The notes below the pieces were generated by a model, which made no database searches, was not told where the DNA came from, and worked only from the letters and a program-made list of their open reading frames with translations. Shown here piece after piece: positions 1 to 8,898 of a DNA stretch of 64,000 nt. Position numbers and translations under genes: made by a program. This DNA comes from Mycolicibacterium neworleansense (GTDB taxonomy: Bacteria > Actinomycetota > Actinomycetes > Mycobacteriales > Mycobacteriaceae), in the NCBI RefSeq assembly GCF_001245615.1, contig NZ_CWKH01000002.1:682001-746000 (forward strand), given 5' to 3'. How positions within the stretch are numbered: position 1 is the first letter of the stretch; every line of letters starts with the position of its first letter.

Positions 1-41
1 CGGGCTGAACAGGGCTTGCACCGAACCATCCGGCCGAGCTG

Positions 42-76
42 TTGACAACACGGGTATCCGGTACTTACGGTACCGG
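42..76 (+). promoter_or_regulatory. Possible promoter with overlapping inverted repeat
   Basis: TTGACA at 42-47 is followed 18 bases later by TACGGT at 66-71, a plausible sigma-A-type promoter reading right. A perfect 7-bp inverted repeat, CCGGTAC at 58-64 and GTACCGG at 70-76 with a 5-base loop, overlaps the -10 and could be an operator. No convincing gene lies downstream on the plus strand. The stretch 1-286 otherwise holds only small, poorly supported open frames and the hairpin at 240-274. Confidence 0.25.
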
Positions 77-239
77 CACGCGTGGCGCAGTCCCGGACAT
101 CGCTTTGCTGCGTGGGGGATCGCAGGTTGTGGACCAGGATTGCGCCCGACTGGATGCAGTAACTACGCAGTCAGTTGACGGCTTGCCGGCGGGCTTAGCT
201 GTGTTCGCGTGGCTGCGCACAAAGCAGTGCGCAGGGCGG

Positions 240-274
240 GCGGTGTCGGCGGCTGAGGGGTTCGCCGACACCGC
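240..274 (-). terminator. Hairpin terminator after the R2lox gene
   Basis: A perfect 12-bp stem (GCGGTGTCGGCG at 240-251, CGCCGACACCGC at 263-274) encloses an 11-base loop and starts 12 bases past the R2lox stop. No U-tract follows, as is common in mycobacteria. It is the natural end of the TetR-R2lox transcript. Confidence 0.6.
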
Positions 275-286
275 ACTGCCCGGGAA

Positions 287-1228
287 TCAGGCCGTGGCCG
301 CCAGGGCCTTCGCGTCCTCGTCGGCGAACGTGTCCTCCAGTGTCAGCGGCGAGTAGTCGAGGTCGATCTCCTCCAGCGGCCGCCCCCGGGCGCTGCTGAT
401 GGTGCCGAAGCGCCGCATGCCCTTGTCGGCCGAGTACTGCATGAACTCGTCCTGCACCAGGCCGAACGGGATGTCCGGTGCGTAGAGGGCGAAGCCCTCC
501 TCGGTGAGCCGCAGCGCCAGTGGGATGAGGTCGTTCATCCGGCCTTCGAACACCGCCCAGTTGGCGTCATCGGCGGCCACGTGACGGCGGCAGGTGAAGG
601 TGCCCCACGCCATGTGGCGACGTTCGTCGTCCCCGATCCGCCGGACCAGCTCCTGCATCCCGGGCAGGATCCCCCGGTCGACGCAAATCTTGTGCCACGC
701 ATAGTATCCCGTGAGCGCCAGCATGCCTTCGACGATGTGGTTGTAGGTCACCGACGCCCGGACCTGGGCGGCCGGTGTGGGATCGGTGTACAACGCGTCG
801 AGGGACTCGGGCAGCTCCTCGTTGAACACCTGCCGGTAGGCCGGGAGATCATCGAAGTAGTTGTGCAGGTCGTCGGTGATCCCGACGGCGTCCAGCCACA
901 TCCGGAACACCTGCGTGTGTTTGGCTTCCTCGAAGGCGAACTGGGTCAGGTACATCTCGTCGCCCAGTCGACCCTCTGCGCGCATCGCGCTCATGAACGG
1001 CTGGATGTCCGTGGTGACGGCTTCCTCACCCGCGATGAACTGGGCACACAGCCGGGTGGCGTACTCACGTTCCCGATCCGTCAGCGCCTCCCAGTCCGCA
1101 CGGTCGCGGGAGAAGTCGATATCGGCCGGATTCCAGAACTTCGCGTTTCCACCCGCGAACAAGCGCAACGGCACACCGTCCCAATTGAGACCGCCCTTGG
1201 CCAGCGAACCGAACTTTGTGTGCGACAT
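287..1228 (-). CDS. R2-like ligand-binding oxidase (R2lox, Rv0233-type)
   Basis: 313 residues. This is the ferritin-like Mn/Fe oxidase related to class I ribonucleotide reductase R2 but lacking the radical tyrosine arrangement; family members bind a long-chain fatty acid and form a Val-Tyr ether cross-link. The metal ligands E68, E101, H104, E167, E202 and H205 and the cross-link residues V71 and Y162 fall at exactly the numbers I recall for the M. tuberculosis protein. The ATG at 1228 was chosen because GGAGG lies just upstream; a longer open frame runs on but is a shadow of the TetR gene. It follows the TetR gene by 14 bases, as Rv0232-Rv0233. The physiological substrate is unknown. Confidence 0.93.
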   Translation of the reverse strand: MSHTKFGSLAKGGLNWDGVPLRLFAGGNAKFWNPADIDFSRDRADWEALTDREREYATRLCAQFIAGEEAVTTDIQPFMSAMRAEGRLGDEMYLTQFAFEEAKHTQVFRMWLDAVGITDDLHNYFDDLPAYRQVFNEELPESLDALYTDPTPAAQVRASVTYNHIVEGMLALTGYYAWHKICVDRGILPGMQELVRRIGDDERRHMAWGTFTCRRHVAADDANWAVFEGRMNDLIPLALRLTEEGFALYAPDIPFGLVQDEFMQYSADKGMRRFGTISSARGRPLEEIDLDYSPLTLEDTFADEDAKALAATA

Positions 1229-1242
1229 GGGAATTGACCTCC

Positions 1243-1923
1243 TCAGATCTGACGCGCTGGTTGGTTGGCCGCCGGGAGACCGGGTACCGCAAATGCGGCG
1301 CTCAATACCCCGACGAGTCTGCGCACGGCCAGTGCCGGCTGTTCCGGGGTCGGCTCGTCCAGACCGAGAACCGGGTCCATCCCGCGTACATAGGGCGCCA
1401 GAGCCAGGTGCGGGAAGATCATCAACAGCAGCGACAACAACGCGTCGGTGTCGGCGTCCGCCCGCAGATCGCCCCGGACCTGCGCATCGCGCACGAGGGG
1501 GCGGAGCACCTCCAGATAGTGACGGTGGATGACGTTCCGAACGCTGACCCGGGCGTCGGTGTCCACCTCGAAGCTCGCCGCGGCATGCAACGACCGGTCC
1601 TGCGGATGGTCGGCGAAGTAGGCCACCCAATCGTCGAGCAGATCGGTGAGGAACTCGAAGAACGGGCGGCTCGGATCGAGCGCGCGGATGCGGTCCTCCA
1701 TGTACACCCGCACACGCTGGCTGCCGATGTCGGCGATGAAGGCAAACAGATCGCGCTTGTCCGCGAAGTACTGGAACAGGCTGCCCTTGGCCACTCCGGC
1801 GCGCCGCGCGATGACGTTCAAGCTGCCGCGGGAAAACCCGTGCGCGCCGAACTCCGCCTCCGCGGCTTCGATCACCGCCGCACGCCGCGCCGGATCGACC
1901 CGGCCCCAAGTCACCGTTGGCAT
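1243..1923 (-). CDS. TetR-family regulator (Rv0232-type)
   Basis: 226 residues from the ATG at 1923, preceded closely by GGGAGGG. The N-terminal helix-turn-helix is visible in the segment with [20 protein letters not shown], about residues 40-65, followed by an all-helical ligand domain. It is cotranscribed with R2lox 14 bases downstream. A perfect 19-bp palindrome sits just upstream of the start, so autoregulation of the TetR-R2lox pair is likely. A start 9 codons upstream is possible but would lie inside the palindrome. The ligand is unknown; a fatty acid or acyl-CoA would suit the R2lox partner, which is inference. Confidence 0.88.
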   Translation of the reverse strand: MPTVTWGRVDPARRAAVIEAAEAEFGAHGFSRGSLNVIARRAGVAKGSLFQYFADKRDLFAFIADIGSQRVRVYMEDRIRALDPSRPFFEFLTDLLDDWVAYFADHPQDRSLHAAASFEVDTDARVSVRNVIHRHYLEVLRPLVRDAQVRGDLRADADTDALLSLLLMIFPHLALAPYVRGMDPVLGLDEPTPEQPALAVRRLVGVLSAAFAVPGLPAANQPARQI

Positions 1924-1940
1924 GAGCCCTCCCGGGGAGT

Positions 1941-1959
1941 GAATGACCACTGGTCATTC
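1941..1959. promoter_or_regulatory. TetR operator palindrome
   Basis: GAATGACCACTGGTCATTC is a perfect palindrome around a central C. It lies 18 bases upstream of the chosen TetR start, in the interval before the MFS gene's stop at 1980. The TGACCA-N-TGGTCA core is typical of TetR-family autoregulatory operators. Confidence 0.75.
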
Positions 1960-1979
1960 TAGTGTGAGCGGCCTCACAG

Positions 1980-3566
1980 TCAAGGAGTCTTTACGGCGAT
2001 CAGGTGGTGGGACACCGGCTCACCCTCGACCCAGCGCTCGACCGCCTGCTCGATGAGCAGGTCGTTTCCGGTCAGCCGGGTGCGGTGCTGCCGCACGTGC
2101 TCATCCCACGACCGCACCACGAACGCCTCGACGAACACGCGGTCGCGCTCGACGGCGCGGAACAACCGCCACTGGGTGGCTCCGGTGCGCTGACGGGACC
2201 GGCCGAGCACACCCATGGCGGCAAAGAACTCCTTTTCGTGTTCGGGCTCCACCCGGTAGGAGGTCAGTACCAGGACCGGACCGTCGGGCGGTTCCGGCTC
2301 GAACACCAGGGCGGGTTCGGGCCAGTGTGCCGACGGGGTCAGATCCAGATCGCCGGTACGTGCGTGCAACGGCCACCACCACGCCGAGACCGCACAGAAC
2401 ACCAGCAGCCCGGCGCTGATCAGCAGCGCCGTGACGGTGTTCGTCGCACCGGCGACCAAGCCCCACACCAGCGAACCGATGGCCTGGCCGCCCATGAAGG
2501 TCAACTGGTACACCGACAGCCCGCGGGCCCGCACCCAGGCCGGCAGGCTCAACTGCATCGAGGCGTTGAGCGTGGACAACGCCAGCAGCCAGGACGTACC
2601 GCCGATGACGAGCGCCGCCAGGACGATGCCGAAATTGTGTACCAGCGCCAGAACCGCAGTGGCCCCGGCGAATCCGAACGCGGCGACGATCAGCAAGGTG
2701 TTCAACCCGAAGGCGAACTGCAGGCGGCCCAGGACGAGCGCGCCGAGCACCGCCCCGACCCCGAGCGCACCCAGCAACAGCCCGTAGCCGGACGAGGACA
2801 ATCCCAGTTGCCTCTCGGCGATGACCGCGAGCAGGCCCCACAGTGCGCTGCCCGGCGCGATGAACAACACCGCCCGCAGCAGAATCCGCCGGATGATCGG
2901 TGACCTGCGGATGAACCGGCCGCCGGCGCCGAGGGCGGCCAGCGGCCGCTCGGCCGGCAGGAACTGCTCGGCGGCGGGGCGGCGCCACAGCAACAGCACC
3001 ACGACGATCCCGGCGAACGACACCGCGTTCAGCGCGAACACCAGTGTCGGACCCGACAGCGACACCAGCGTCCCGGCGATCGCCGGCCCGATCGCCCTGG
3101 CACCGTTCATGCTCATGCTGCCCAGCGCGGCGGCAGCCGGAATCTGCTCGCGGGGAACGAGATCCGGCTGGATCGCCTGCCAGGCCGGTGCGGTCAACGC
3201 CTGCCCGCAGCCGACCAGGAACAACAGGGTCAGCAGCACCGTCGGCGTGGCCAGCCCGGCGCCGGTCAGCGTCGCGAGCGCGGCCACCCCGGCCGCCATC
3301 GCCCCCTGGGTGGCGAGCAACAGCCGACGCCGGTCGACCAGGTCGGCGAGCACACCCGACGGCAGGGCCAGCAGCATCACCGGCAGCGTCGTCGCGGTCT
3401 GCACCAACGGCACCAGCACCGGGGCCCGCGGGTCCCCGACCAGCATCCACTGCGCGCCCACCGTCTGCATCCACGTCCCCAGATTGGAGACGAACTGGGC
3501 AATCCACAGCGCCCGGTAGATCGGCGACGCCAACGGCGCCCACGTCGACGTTGCTCGGTCCGCCAT
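1980..3566 (-). CDS. MFS transporter, MFS_3 type with C-terminal ABM-like domain
   Basis: 528 residues from the ATG at 3566. About 420 residues carry the twelve membrane segments of the MFS_3 (enterobactin-exporter-like) group, beginning with [20 protein letters not shown] and including the cytoplasmic-loop motif [10 protein letters not shown]. The last ~100 residues are soluble and look like an antibiotic-biosynthesis-monooxygenase-type ferredoxin fold ([19 protein letters not shown] onward), an appendage common in this group. It is probably a proton-driven exporter; the substrate cannot be read from sequence. It is divergent from the GNAT gene with only 40 bases between starts. An upstream in-frame start at 3626 would overlap that gene and was rejected. 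Confidence 0.85.
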   Translation of the reverse strand: MADRATSTWAPLASPIYRALWIAQFVSNLGTWMQTVGAQWMLVGDPRAPVLVPLVQTATTLPVMLLALPSGVLADLVDRRRLLLATQGAMAAGVAALATLTGAGLATPTVLLTLLFLVGCGQALTAPAWQAIQPDLVPREQIPAAAALGSMSMNGARAIGPAIAGTLVSLSGPTLVFALNAVSFAGIVVVLLLWRRPAAEQFLPAERPLAALGAGGRFIRRSPIIRRILLRAVLFIAPGSALWGLLAVIAERQLGLSSSGYGLLLGALGVGAVLGALVLGRLQFAFGLNTLLIVAAFGFAGATAVLALVHNFGIVLAALVIGGTSWLLALSTLNASMQLSLPAWVRARGLSVYQLTFMGGQAIGSLVWGLVAGATNTVTALLISAGLLVFCAVSAWWWPLHARTGDLDLTPSAHWPEPALVFEPEPPDGPVLVLTSYRVEPEHEKEFFAAMGVLGRSRQRTGATQWRLFRAVERDRVFVEAFVVRSWDEHVRQHRTRLTGNDLLIEQAVERWVEGEPVSHHLIAVKTP

Positions 3567-3606
3567 CTCACCGATCGTGCCAGTGCCTCTGCGGCATAGT
3601 GGGGTC

Positions 3607-3924
3607 ATGGCTGAAGTCCGCAACAATCCCGAAGCGCGCCATTACGAGATCACTGTCGACGGCGAGCATGCCGGCCTGGTGGCCTATGTCGACTCCGGCG
3701 ACCAGCGCATCTTCTACCACACCGAAATCGACGACAAGTTCGGCGGCCGTGGGCTGGCAGGCGAACTGGTGTCGGCGGCACTGACCGACACCCGCGCGGC
3801 CGGCAAGCGCATCGTCCCGGTCTGCCCATACGTCGCCAAGTACGTGCAGAAGCATCACGACTTCGACGACATCCTCGACCCGGTCACCCCGGAGGCGCTG
3901 GCCGTCGTCGAGGCGGCCAACTAG
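3607..3924 (+). CDS. Small GNAT N-acetyltransferase (Acetyltransf_CG/YjdJ-like)
   Basis: 105 residues. It matches the short GNAT family that lacks most of the canonical N-terminal half: EITVDGEHAGLVAYV at the start, and the acetyl-CoA loop in KFGGRGLAGELV around residue 45, followed by VPVCPYVAKYVQKH. The ATG at 3607 gives the normal family length; a start 10 codons earlier lacks support. It is convergent with the next gene, whose stop overlaps its own by 4 bases. The acceptor substrate is unknown. Confidence 0.85.
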   Translation: MAEVRNNPEARHYEITVDGEHAGLVAYVDSGDQRIFYHTEIDDKFGGRGLAGELVSAALTDTRAAGKRIVPVCPYVAKYVQKHHDFDDILDPVTPEALAVVEAAN

Positions 3925-4535
3925 ACCTTGCTGGCGGTCACCAGGAATCCGGGCAGCTGTGTGCGGCCGTCCGGCATCACCGCGTGCAACTGGGCCGGGC
4001 GGATCTCCTCGACCTGCCACTGCCGCGAAACCACTTCACGCAACTGGTCTTCGGTGAACTGAGTGGGGCCCGGCCCGTTGTGCTCGCCGAATGCGCCGGT
4101 GCCGAACGCCAGGATGTAGAACCGTGCCCCGGTGGCGGCCGATCGATGCATCGAGCGCAGGTAGCCGTCGCGAAGTTCGTCCGGCAGCGCATGTAGCAGC
4201 CCGCTGTCGAAGATCGTGGTGAACCGCCCGTCGTACCCGGTGAGCGACGAGATGTCGGCGGCCGCGAACGTGACGTTGGTGAGCCCCCGCTGCTCGGCGG
4301 CCGATGCCGCGGCGGCCACCGCCGTCGGGCTCAGGTCGATACCGACGACGGAGTGGCCGCGCGCCGCCAAGGCCAGCGCGAGTTCGGCATGGCCGCAGCC
4401 GGCGTCGAGCACTTCACCGCGAACGGCACCGTCGGTGTCGATCAGCGCGGCGTATTCCGGTTGCGGCGCACCGATACTCCAAGCCGGCGTCTCTTCGGCC
4501 CGGTAGGCCTGGTCCCAGTCGATGCGATGTGTCAT
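3921..4535 (-). CDS. Class I SAM-dependent methyltransferase
   Basis: 204 residues. The SAM-binding motif I is clear as LDAGCGHAELALALA near residue 45, followed by an acidic strand end (VVGIDLSPTA) and ADIS. The opening MTHRIDWDQAYRAEETPAWSIGAPQPE resembles the thiopurine-methyltransferase-like group. The substrate is unknown. Its ribosome binding site AAGGAG overlaps the last codons of the decayed hydrolase remnant upstream, so it was probably once translationally coupled to that gene. Confidence 0.85.
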   Translation of the reverse strand: MTHRIDWDQAYRAEETPAWSIGAPQPEYAALIDTDGAVRGEVLDAGCGHAELALALAARGHSVVGIDLSPTAVAAAASAAEQRGLTNVTFAAADISSLTGYDGRFTTIFDSGLLHALPDELRDGYLRSMHRSAATGARFYILAFGTGAFGEHNGPGPTQFTEDQLREVVSRQWQVEEIRPAQLHAVMPDGRTQLPGFLVTASKV

Positions 4536-4539
4536 CGTG

Positions 4540-4716
4540 TTACTCCTTGTCGTAGGCGAACTGAATGCCGGCGGTGCCGCCGGTCTCGATGAAGAGGTTC
4601 ATGAACTCCGGAACCGTCTCAGTTCGCGCCTAATCCCGTTGCAGCTCGCAGAACAACTGCGGGACGCTGATCAGCTTCGCTCCAGCCTGTTCGATCCGGC
4701 GAAGGGCAGCCTTCAT
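4540..4716 (-). pseudogene. Remnant of a second YcaC-like cysteine hydrolase with in-frame amber stop
   Basis: Reading from the ATG at 4716, a 58-codon frame gives a sequence close to the C-terminal third of YcaC-type hydrolases. It opens MKAALRRIEQAGAKLISV, reaches FCELQRD, hits TAG, then continues in the same frame with ARTETVPEFMNLFIETGG to a TAA at 4540-4542. The family has Trp after ELQRD (the intact neighbour has EVQRSW), so TAG is a one-base change from TGG. The N-terminal two thirds, including the catalytic Asp and Cys, are absent. It lies 29 bases after the intact paralogue. Confidence 0.75.
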
Positions 4717-4745
4717 GGCAGTTTCCTTTCCCGGTGAATCCGGCC

Positions 4746-5423
4746 TCACTTGGCGGCGGCCAGTTGTCGTTCGGCGTCGGCGCCGGCGCCGCCGGTAGCT
4801 TCGGCCTGGGCCCGGCCGTACGACTCGATCAGCAGCTGGTAGTTGGTCATTACGCCGGAGTACAGCTCGGCGAACTCGGCGGCGTCCGGACGATTCCAGC
4901 TGCGCTGCACCTCGCTGGCCACCGCCGCGGTGTCGATCGGGATGGCTCCGGCCTGGACCAGGCGGGCCACCGCGGTCTGCTGCGACACCTTCGAGTACGT
5001 GCCGGAGGCGTCGATCACCGCATACACCTGATAGCCGTCGGCCAGTGCGCTCAGCGCCGGCTCAACCAGGCAGACCGAGGTGATCACCGCGGCGACGATG
5101 AGCGTCTTGCGTCCGGTGGCGGCGACGGCCTCCCGGAACGCCGGGGTGTCCCATGCGTTGATCTCGCCGTTGCGGTGGACGTAGGTGGCGTCGGGAACGA
5201 TCTGGTGAATCTCGGGCATCAGCGGACCGTTGGGGCCCTGGGGCACCGACGCGGTGGTGATCACCGGGATACCGGCGATCTTCGCGAGCTTGGCCAGGGC
5301 CACCGCGTTGCGGCGTACCTGGCCGAACGGCTGGTCGTTGACGACCTGGAACAGGCCGGACTGATGGTCGATCAGCAGCATGACGGCGTCATCGGGATCG
5401 ATCAGGCCAAAGGTGGTGGACAT
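4746..5423 (-). CDS. YcaC-like isochorismatase-family cysteine hydrolase
   Basis: 225 residues. The isochorismatase-superfamily fold is shown by VMLLIDHQSGLF with D19, a basic residue R84 in VHRNGEINAW, and the nucleophile C118 in VITSVCLVEPAL; these are the positions I recall for E. coli YcaC. The rest of the family signature follows (DGYQVYAVIDASGTYS, EVQRSWNRPDAAEF). The physiological substrate of YcaC proteins is not established. It is divergent from the MarR gene at 5532 across a short region with a likely operator, suggesting MarR control. A truncated paralogue lies directly downstream. Confidence 0.88.
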   Translation of the reverse strand: MSTTFGLIDPDDAVMLLIDHQSGLFQVVNDQPFGQVRRNAVALAKLAKIAGIPVITTASVPQGPNGPLMPEIHQIVPDATYVHRNGEINAWDTPAFREAVAATGRKTLIVAAVITSVCLVEPALSALADGYQVYAVIDASGTYSKVSQQTAVARLVQAGAIPIDTAAVASEVQRSWNRPDAAEFAELYSGVMTNYQLLIESYGRAQAEATGGAGADAERQLAAAK

Positions 5424-5437
5424 CTCCGCTCCTTCAT

Positions 5438-5467
5438 GTAGTTAAAATTTGTACTATTGGAAACTAC
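5438..5467. promoter_or_regulatory. Candidate MarR operator between divergent genes
   Basis: GTAGTT at 5438-5443 and AACTAC at 5462-5467 form an inverted repeat 18 bases apart in an AT-rich stretch between the hydrolase start (5423) and the MarR gene (5532). AT-rich imperfect palindromes in this position are typical MarR-family sites. The match is short. Confidence 0.4.
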
Positions 5468-5531
5468 GGAGATTCCAGGTTTATTTCAAGCAACGAGAGA
5501 AACAGGTTAAAGTTCGAACCAACTAGAGGAG

Positions 5532-6011
5532 GTGAGAGCCCTGGCAACCCAACTGTCCGCAGCACAGCAACGCGCCTGGCGTCCCTACATCGAGGCCAGC
5601 CTGCGGCTGGAGACCCTGCTCGATGAACGACTCCGCGAGTCCACGGGCCTCACCCTGATCGACTATCACCTGCTCATGCTGCTGTCCGACGCCCCAGAAC
5701 ACCGGCTACGCATGAGCGAGCTGGCGGAGAAGATGGTGTTCTCCCGCAGCCGCATCACCTATCAGATCAACTCCATGGCCAAGCGCGGCCTGGTACTTCG
5801 CGAGCCGGTGCCGGAGGACCGCCGCGGCTATCGCGCCGTGCTGACCGCCACGGGTCTCGACGCGCTGCACGACGCCGCACCGCTGCACTCCGAGTCGGTG
5901 CGCGAACTGTTCTTCGACCACATCCGCACCGACGAACTCGATTGTGTCGAGAGGGTATTCGCCCGCCTGCACGCGAACCTGCAACACGATGAAAGCGAGC
6001 AGTCCCCATGA
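5532..6011 (+). CDS. MarR-family regulator
   Basis: 159 residues in the longest frame. The winged helix is clear: RLRMSELAEKMVFSRSRITYQINSMAKRGLVLREPVPEDRRGYRAVLTATG, about residues 58-105, with the DRRGYRAVLT wing. The start is uncertain. The GTG at 5532 overlaps its own Shine-Dalgarno AGGAGG (5527-5532), so that site would better serve the in-frame CTG at 5541, which has 8-base spacing. The stop overlaps the start of the PPOX gene by 4 bases, so the two are one operon. Its likely target is the divergent hydrolase promoter. Confidence 0.87.
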   Translation: MRALATQLSAAQQRAWRPYIEASLRLETLLDERLRESTGLTLIDYHLLMLLSDAPEHRLRMSELAEKMVFSRSRITYQINSMAKRGLVLREPVPEDRRGYRAVLTATGLDALHDAAPLHSESVRELFFDHIRTDELDCVERVFARLHANLQHDESEQSP

Positions 6012-6424
6012 CATTCACCGAGGCAGAGCTGGCCTACTTGCGGGAGCAACCCATCGGGCGGCTGTGCACGATCGGCCGCAACGGCGACCCGCAGATCCGG
6101 CCCGTCGGTGTCCACCTGGGCCCCGGCGAGACCGGCATCGACGTCGTCGGCCACGCCCTGGCGTCAACGCAGAAGTGGCGCAACGTGCTTCGCAACTCTC
6201 AGGTGGCGTTCATCGTCGACACCGTCCTCTCGGTGCGTCCGCCTGACGCTCGCGGAATCGAGATCAGGGGCACGGCAACGGCGATGCCCGGTGCCGGCAC
6301 CACTGACGGCGGACTGAGCGGCGACATCATCCGGATCGTGCCGCGCCGGATCGTCAGCTGGGGCCTCGACGGCCCGGGCACGACCGCCAGAGACTGGCCT
6401 GAATCCCAGCGCGCCAACGACTGA
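6008..6424 (+). CDS. PPOX-class F420-dependent oxidoreductase
   Basis: 138 residues of the split beta-barrel pyridoxamine-phosphate-oxidase-like fold. YLREQPIGRLCTIGRNGDPQIRPVGV at the N terminus, then WRNVLRNSQVAFIVD and the late PRRIVSWGLDGPG motif, are typical of actinobacterial F420-binding members. These reduce or oxidise small molecules with the deazaflavin F420; the substrate is unknown. It overlaps the MarR gene by 4 bases and so is probably under its control. The chain is normal length for the family. Confidence 0.85.
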   Translation: MTFTEAELAYLREQPIGRLCTIGRNGDPQIRPVGVHLGPGETGIDVVGHALASTQKWRNVLRNSQVAFIVDTVLSVRPPDARGIEIRGTATAMPGAGTTDGGLSGDIIRIVPRRIVSWGLDGPGTTARDWPESQRAND

Positions 6425-6443
6425 TCGGCCTAGCATCGGCACC

Positions 6444-7415
6444 GTGCCGACTGTGAACACCGCGCGTGGCGCCATCGATACCACCGACCTCGGCACCACG
6501 CTGATGCACGAGCACGTCTTCATCATGACGACCGAGCTCACCCAGAACTACCCGGAGTCCTGGGGCGATGACGCCAGCCGCGAGGCCGATGCGATCGCGC
6601 GGCTCACCGAGCTCAAAGCCAACGGTATCGACACCATCGTCGACCTCACGGTGATCGGGCTGGGCCGCTACATCCCGCGGATCGCCCGGATCGCCGCGGC
6701 GACCGACCTCAACATCGTCGTCGCCACCGGCTTCTACACCTACAACGACCTGCCGCTGACCTTCCACTTCAACGGGCCCAAACCGGGCCGCCCTGATCCG
6801 ATGACCGAGATGTTCGTCCGCGACATCGAAAAAGGCATTGCCGACACCGGAATCAAGGCCGCGATCCTCAAGTGCGCCACCGACGAACCCGGCGTCACCT
6901 CCGGCGTCGAGCGGGTGCTCCGAGCGGTCGCCCAGGCCCACCGGCAGACCGGGGTGCCGATCTCCACCCACACCCACGCCGCCAGCCGACGCGGCCTCGA
7001 ACAGCAGCGCATCTTCGCCGAGGAGGGAGTCGACCTGTCCCGGGTGGTCATCGGCCACTGCGGCGACACCACCGACATCGATTACCTCGAGGAGTTGATC
7101 GGCAACGGCTCCTACATCGGCATGGATCGCTTCGGCGTGGACGTCTTTCTCCCCTTCGAGGAGAGGGTCGCGACGGTGGCCACCATGTGCGAGCGCGGCC
7201 ACGCCGAGAAGATGGTGCTCTCGCACGACACCTGGTGCTACTTCGACGCGCTGCCCGACGAACTGACCGCCCAGGCCCTTCCGAACAGCCACTACCTGCA
7301 CATCCACAACGACGTGCTGCCCGCGCTTCGTGAGCGCGGGGTCACCGACGAGCAGATGACCACGATGCTGGTGGACAACCCACGCCGGATCTTCGAGCAC
7401 AAGGGCGGCTACTGA
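6444..7415 (+). CDS. php: Phosphotriesterase-like metallohydrolase (Php, Rv0230c-type)
   Basis: 323 residues, GTG start. A TIM-barrel amidohydrolase-superfamily enzyme with all ligands of the binuclear centre visible: H22 and H24 in MHEHVF, the carboxylated lysine K143 in AILKCATDEPG, H176 in STHTHA, H205 in VIGHCGD and D262 in LSHDTW. Mycobacterial homologues act as quorum-quenching-type lactonases with weak phosphotriesterase activity. In M. tuberculosis it sits between Rv0228 and fadE4/Rv0232-0233, as broadly here. The stop is followed one base later by the start of the acyl-CoA ligase, so the two are cotranscribed. Confidence 0.9.
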   Translation: MPTVNTARGAIDTTDLGTTLMHEHVFIMTTELTQNYPESWGDDASREADAIARLTELKANGIDTIVDLTVIGLGRYIPRIARIAAATDLNIVVATGFYTYNDLPLTFHFNGPKPGRPDPMTEMFVRDIEKGIADTGIKAAILKCATDEPGVTSGVERVLRAVAQAHRQTGVPISTHTHAASRRGLEQQRIFAEEGVDLSRVVIGHCGDTTDIDYLEELIGNGSYIGMDRFGVDVFLPFEERVATVATMCERGHAEKMVLSHDTWCYFDALPDELTAQALPNSHYLHIHNDVLPALRERGVTDEQMTTMLVDNPRRIFEHKGGY

Positions 7416-7416
7416 G

Positions 7417-8898
7417 ATGACCGACGCCATTCCCACGATCCCCGCTCAGGTCACCGAGCTGGCGGTCACCGGCCCCAACCGACCGGCGGTAACCTGCCAG
7501 GGCATCACCCTGACCCGGGCCGAACTGGACCGCTCCACCAATCGCCTGGCCCGCGCCTATGCCGAACACGGTGTGCGCCAAGGTGATTACGTCACCATTT
7601 GTTTGCCCAACTCGATCGAATGGGTACAGGCCACGCTGGCCGCCTGGAAGCTCGGCGCGGTGCCGCAGCCTCTCTCACCCCGGCTGCCGGACTCCGAATT
7701 CGCCGGAATCCTCGGGTTGCGCCCGCGGGCGCTGGTGGTCGGCCGCGACGCCGGTGAAACACCTTGGGTACCGGCCGGTTTCACCCCTGACGCGGGCCTG
7801 TCCGATGCCCCGCTTCCCGAAGCGGTCGCACCCACGTGGAAGTCGATGGCTTCGGGCGGCAGCACCGGACGCCCGAAGCTGATCGAGGCGGGCAGCGACA
7901 GCCGGGTGCCGGCCCTGATCGGCGTCCCACTGGGCGCCCAACCCGACGACGTCACGCTGATGTCGGTACCGATGAGCCACAACACCGGCTTCACCACGTT
8001 CGCGATCACCTTGTTGCAGGGCCACCATCTGGTGCTGATGCCGCGTTTCGACCCGGCCGAGTTCCTGCGGCTGGTCACCGACCACCGCGTGACCTTCCTG
8101 ACCACGGTGCCCACCATCATGCAACGACTGCTGCCGGTGTACCGCGCCGACCCGAAAGCCTATGACCTGTCGAGCATTCGGCGGTTCTGGCACGTCGGCG
8201 CCCCCTGCCCGCCCGCGGTCAAACAGGCGTGGATCGACCTGCTCGGCCCCGAAGCACTGTGGGAGCTCTACGGCGGCACCGAACTGCAGGCGCTGACCTT
8301 CATCTCCGGCGAGCAGTGGCTGAGACATCCGGGGTCGGTCGGCGTGGTGGTGGCCGGCGAGATGAAGGTGCTCGACGACGACGGACAGGAATGCCCGCCG
8401 GGCGTGACCGGTGAGATCTACATGCGCCCCGGCCCCGGCAGCGCACCTACCTACCGTTACGTCGGCAGCACCGCCAAGAGCCGCGACGGGTGGGACTCAC
8501 TCGGAGACCTGGGGTATTACGTGGACGACGGGGCCGAGCGGTTCTTCTATCTCAACGACCGGCGCGTGGACATGTTCACCGTCGGCGGCAAGAACGTGTA
8601 CCCGGCCGAGATCGAGGCCGCGCTGGCCGAACATCCCGACGTGCTGTCCTGCCTCGTCGTCGGGGTACCGCACGAGGACCTGGGCCAGGTGCCGTACGCA
8701 CTGCTGCAGGCCGCCGGCTCAGAGCTTGACGCCGCGGCGGTGCAGGCCTTCCTCGGCGAGCGCCTGTCGGGCTACAAGGTGCCCGAGCACGTGGAGTTCG
8801 TCGACACCCCGCTGCGCGACGACGCAGGCAAGGCGCGTCGCACCGCGGTGCGGGACGAGGTCATCGCGCGGCTGGCGCAGGCTCAGGCTCGTCGGTGA
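7417..8898 (+). CDS. AMP-dependent acyl-CoA synthetase/ligase (bile-acid-CoA-ligase-like)
   Basis: 493 residues of the ANL superfamily. The P-loop-like motif is ASGGSTGRPK at 145-154, followed by ELYGGTE, the GDLGYYVDDG acid motif, DRRVDMFTVGGKNVYPAEIE hinge and a late lysine in DDAGKARRTAV. The glycine-rich ASGGSTG form and short length resemble bile acid/steroid-type CoA ligases rather than long-chain FadD enzymes. The carboxylate substrate is unknown. It follows php with essentially no gap. Its last 38 bases overlap the convergent acyltransferase gene. Confidence 0.85.
   Translation: MTDAIPTIPAQVTELAVTGPNRPAVTCQGITLTRAELDRSTNRLARAYAEHGVRQGDYVTICLPNSIEWVQATLAAWKLGAVPQPLSPRLPDSEFAGILGLRPRALVVGRDAGETPWVPAGFTPDAGLSDAPLPEAVAPTWKSMASGGSTGRPKLIEAGSDSRVPALIGVPLGAQPDDVTLMSVPMSHNTGFTTFAITLLQGHHLVLMPRFDPAEFLRLVTDHRVTFLTTVPTIMQRLLPVYRADPKAYDLSSIRRFWHVGAPCPPAVKQAWIDLLGPEALWELYGGTELQALTFISGEQWLRHPGSVGVVVAGEMKVLDDDGQECPPGVTGEIYMRPGPGSAPTYRYVGSTAKSRDGWDSLGDLGYYVDDGAERFFYLNDRRVDMFTVGGKNVYPAEIEAALAEHPDVLSCLVVGVPHEDLGQVPYALLQAAGSELDAAAVQAFLGERLSGYKVPEHVEFVDTPLRDDAGKARRTAVRDEVIARLAQAQARR

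Noticed and set aside
65..271. 68-codon minus-strand frame after R2lox
   Set aside because: Low-complexity Ser/Thr/Pro/Ala content, no ribosome site seen, and it contains the terminator hairpin.
2101..3543. 480-codon minus-strand frame offset from the MFS gene
   Set aside because: Composition (R, G, A, D) and full overlap with the conserved MFS frame mark it as a shadow.
6354..7436. 360-codon minus-strand frame
   Set aside because: Antisense to php, Gly/Val/Asp-rich, no motif.
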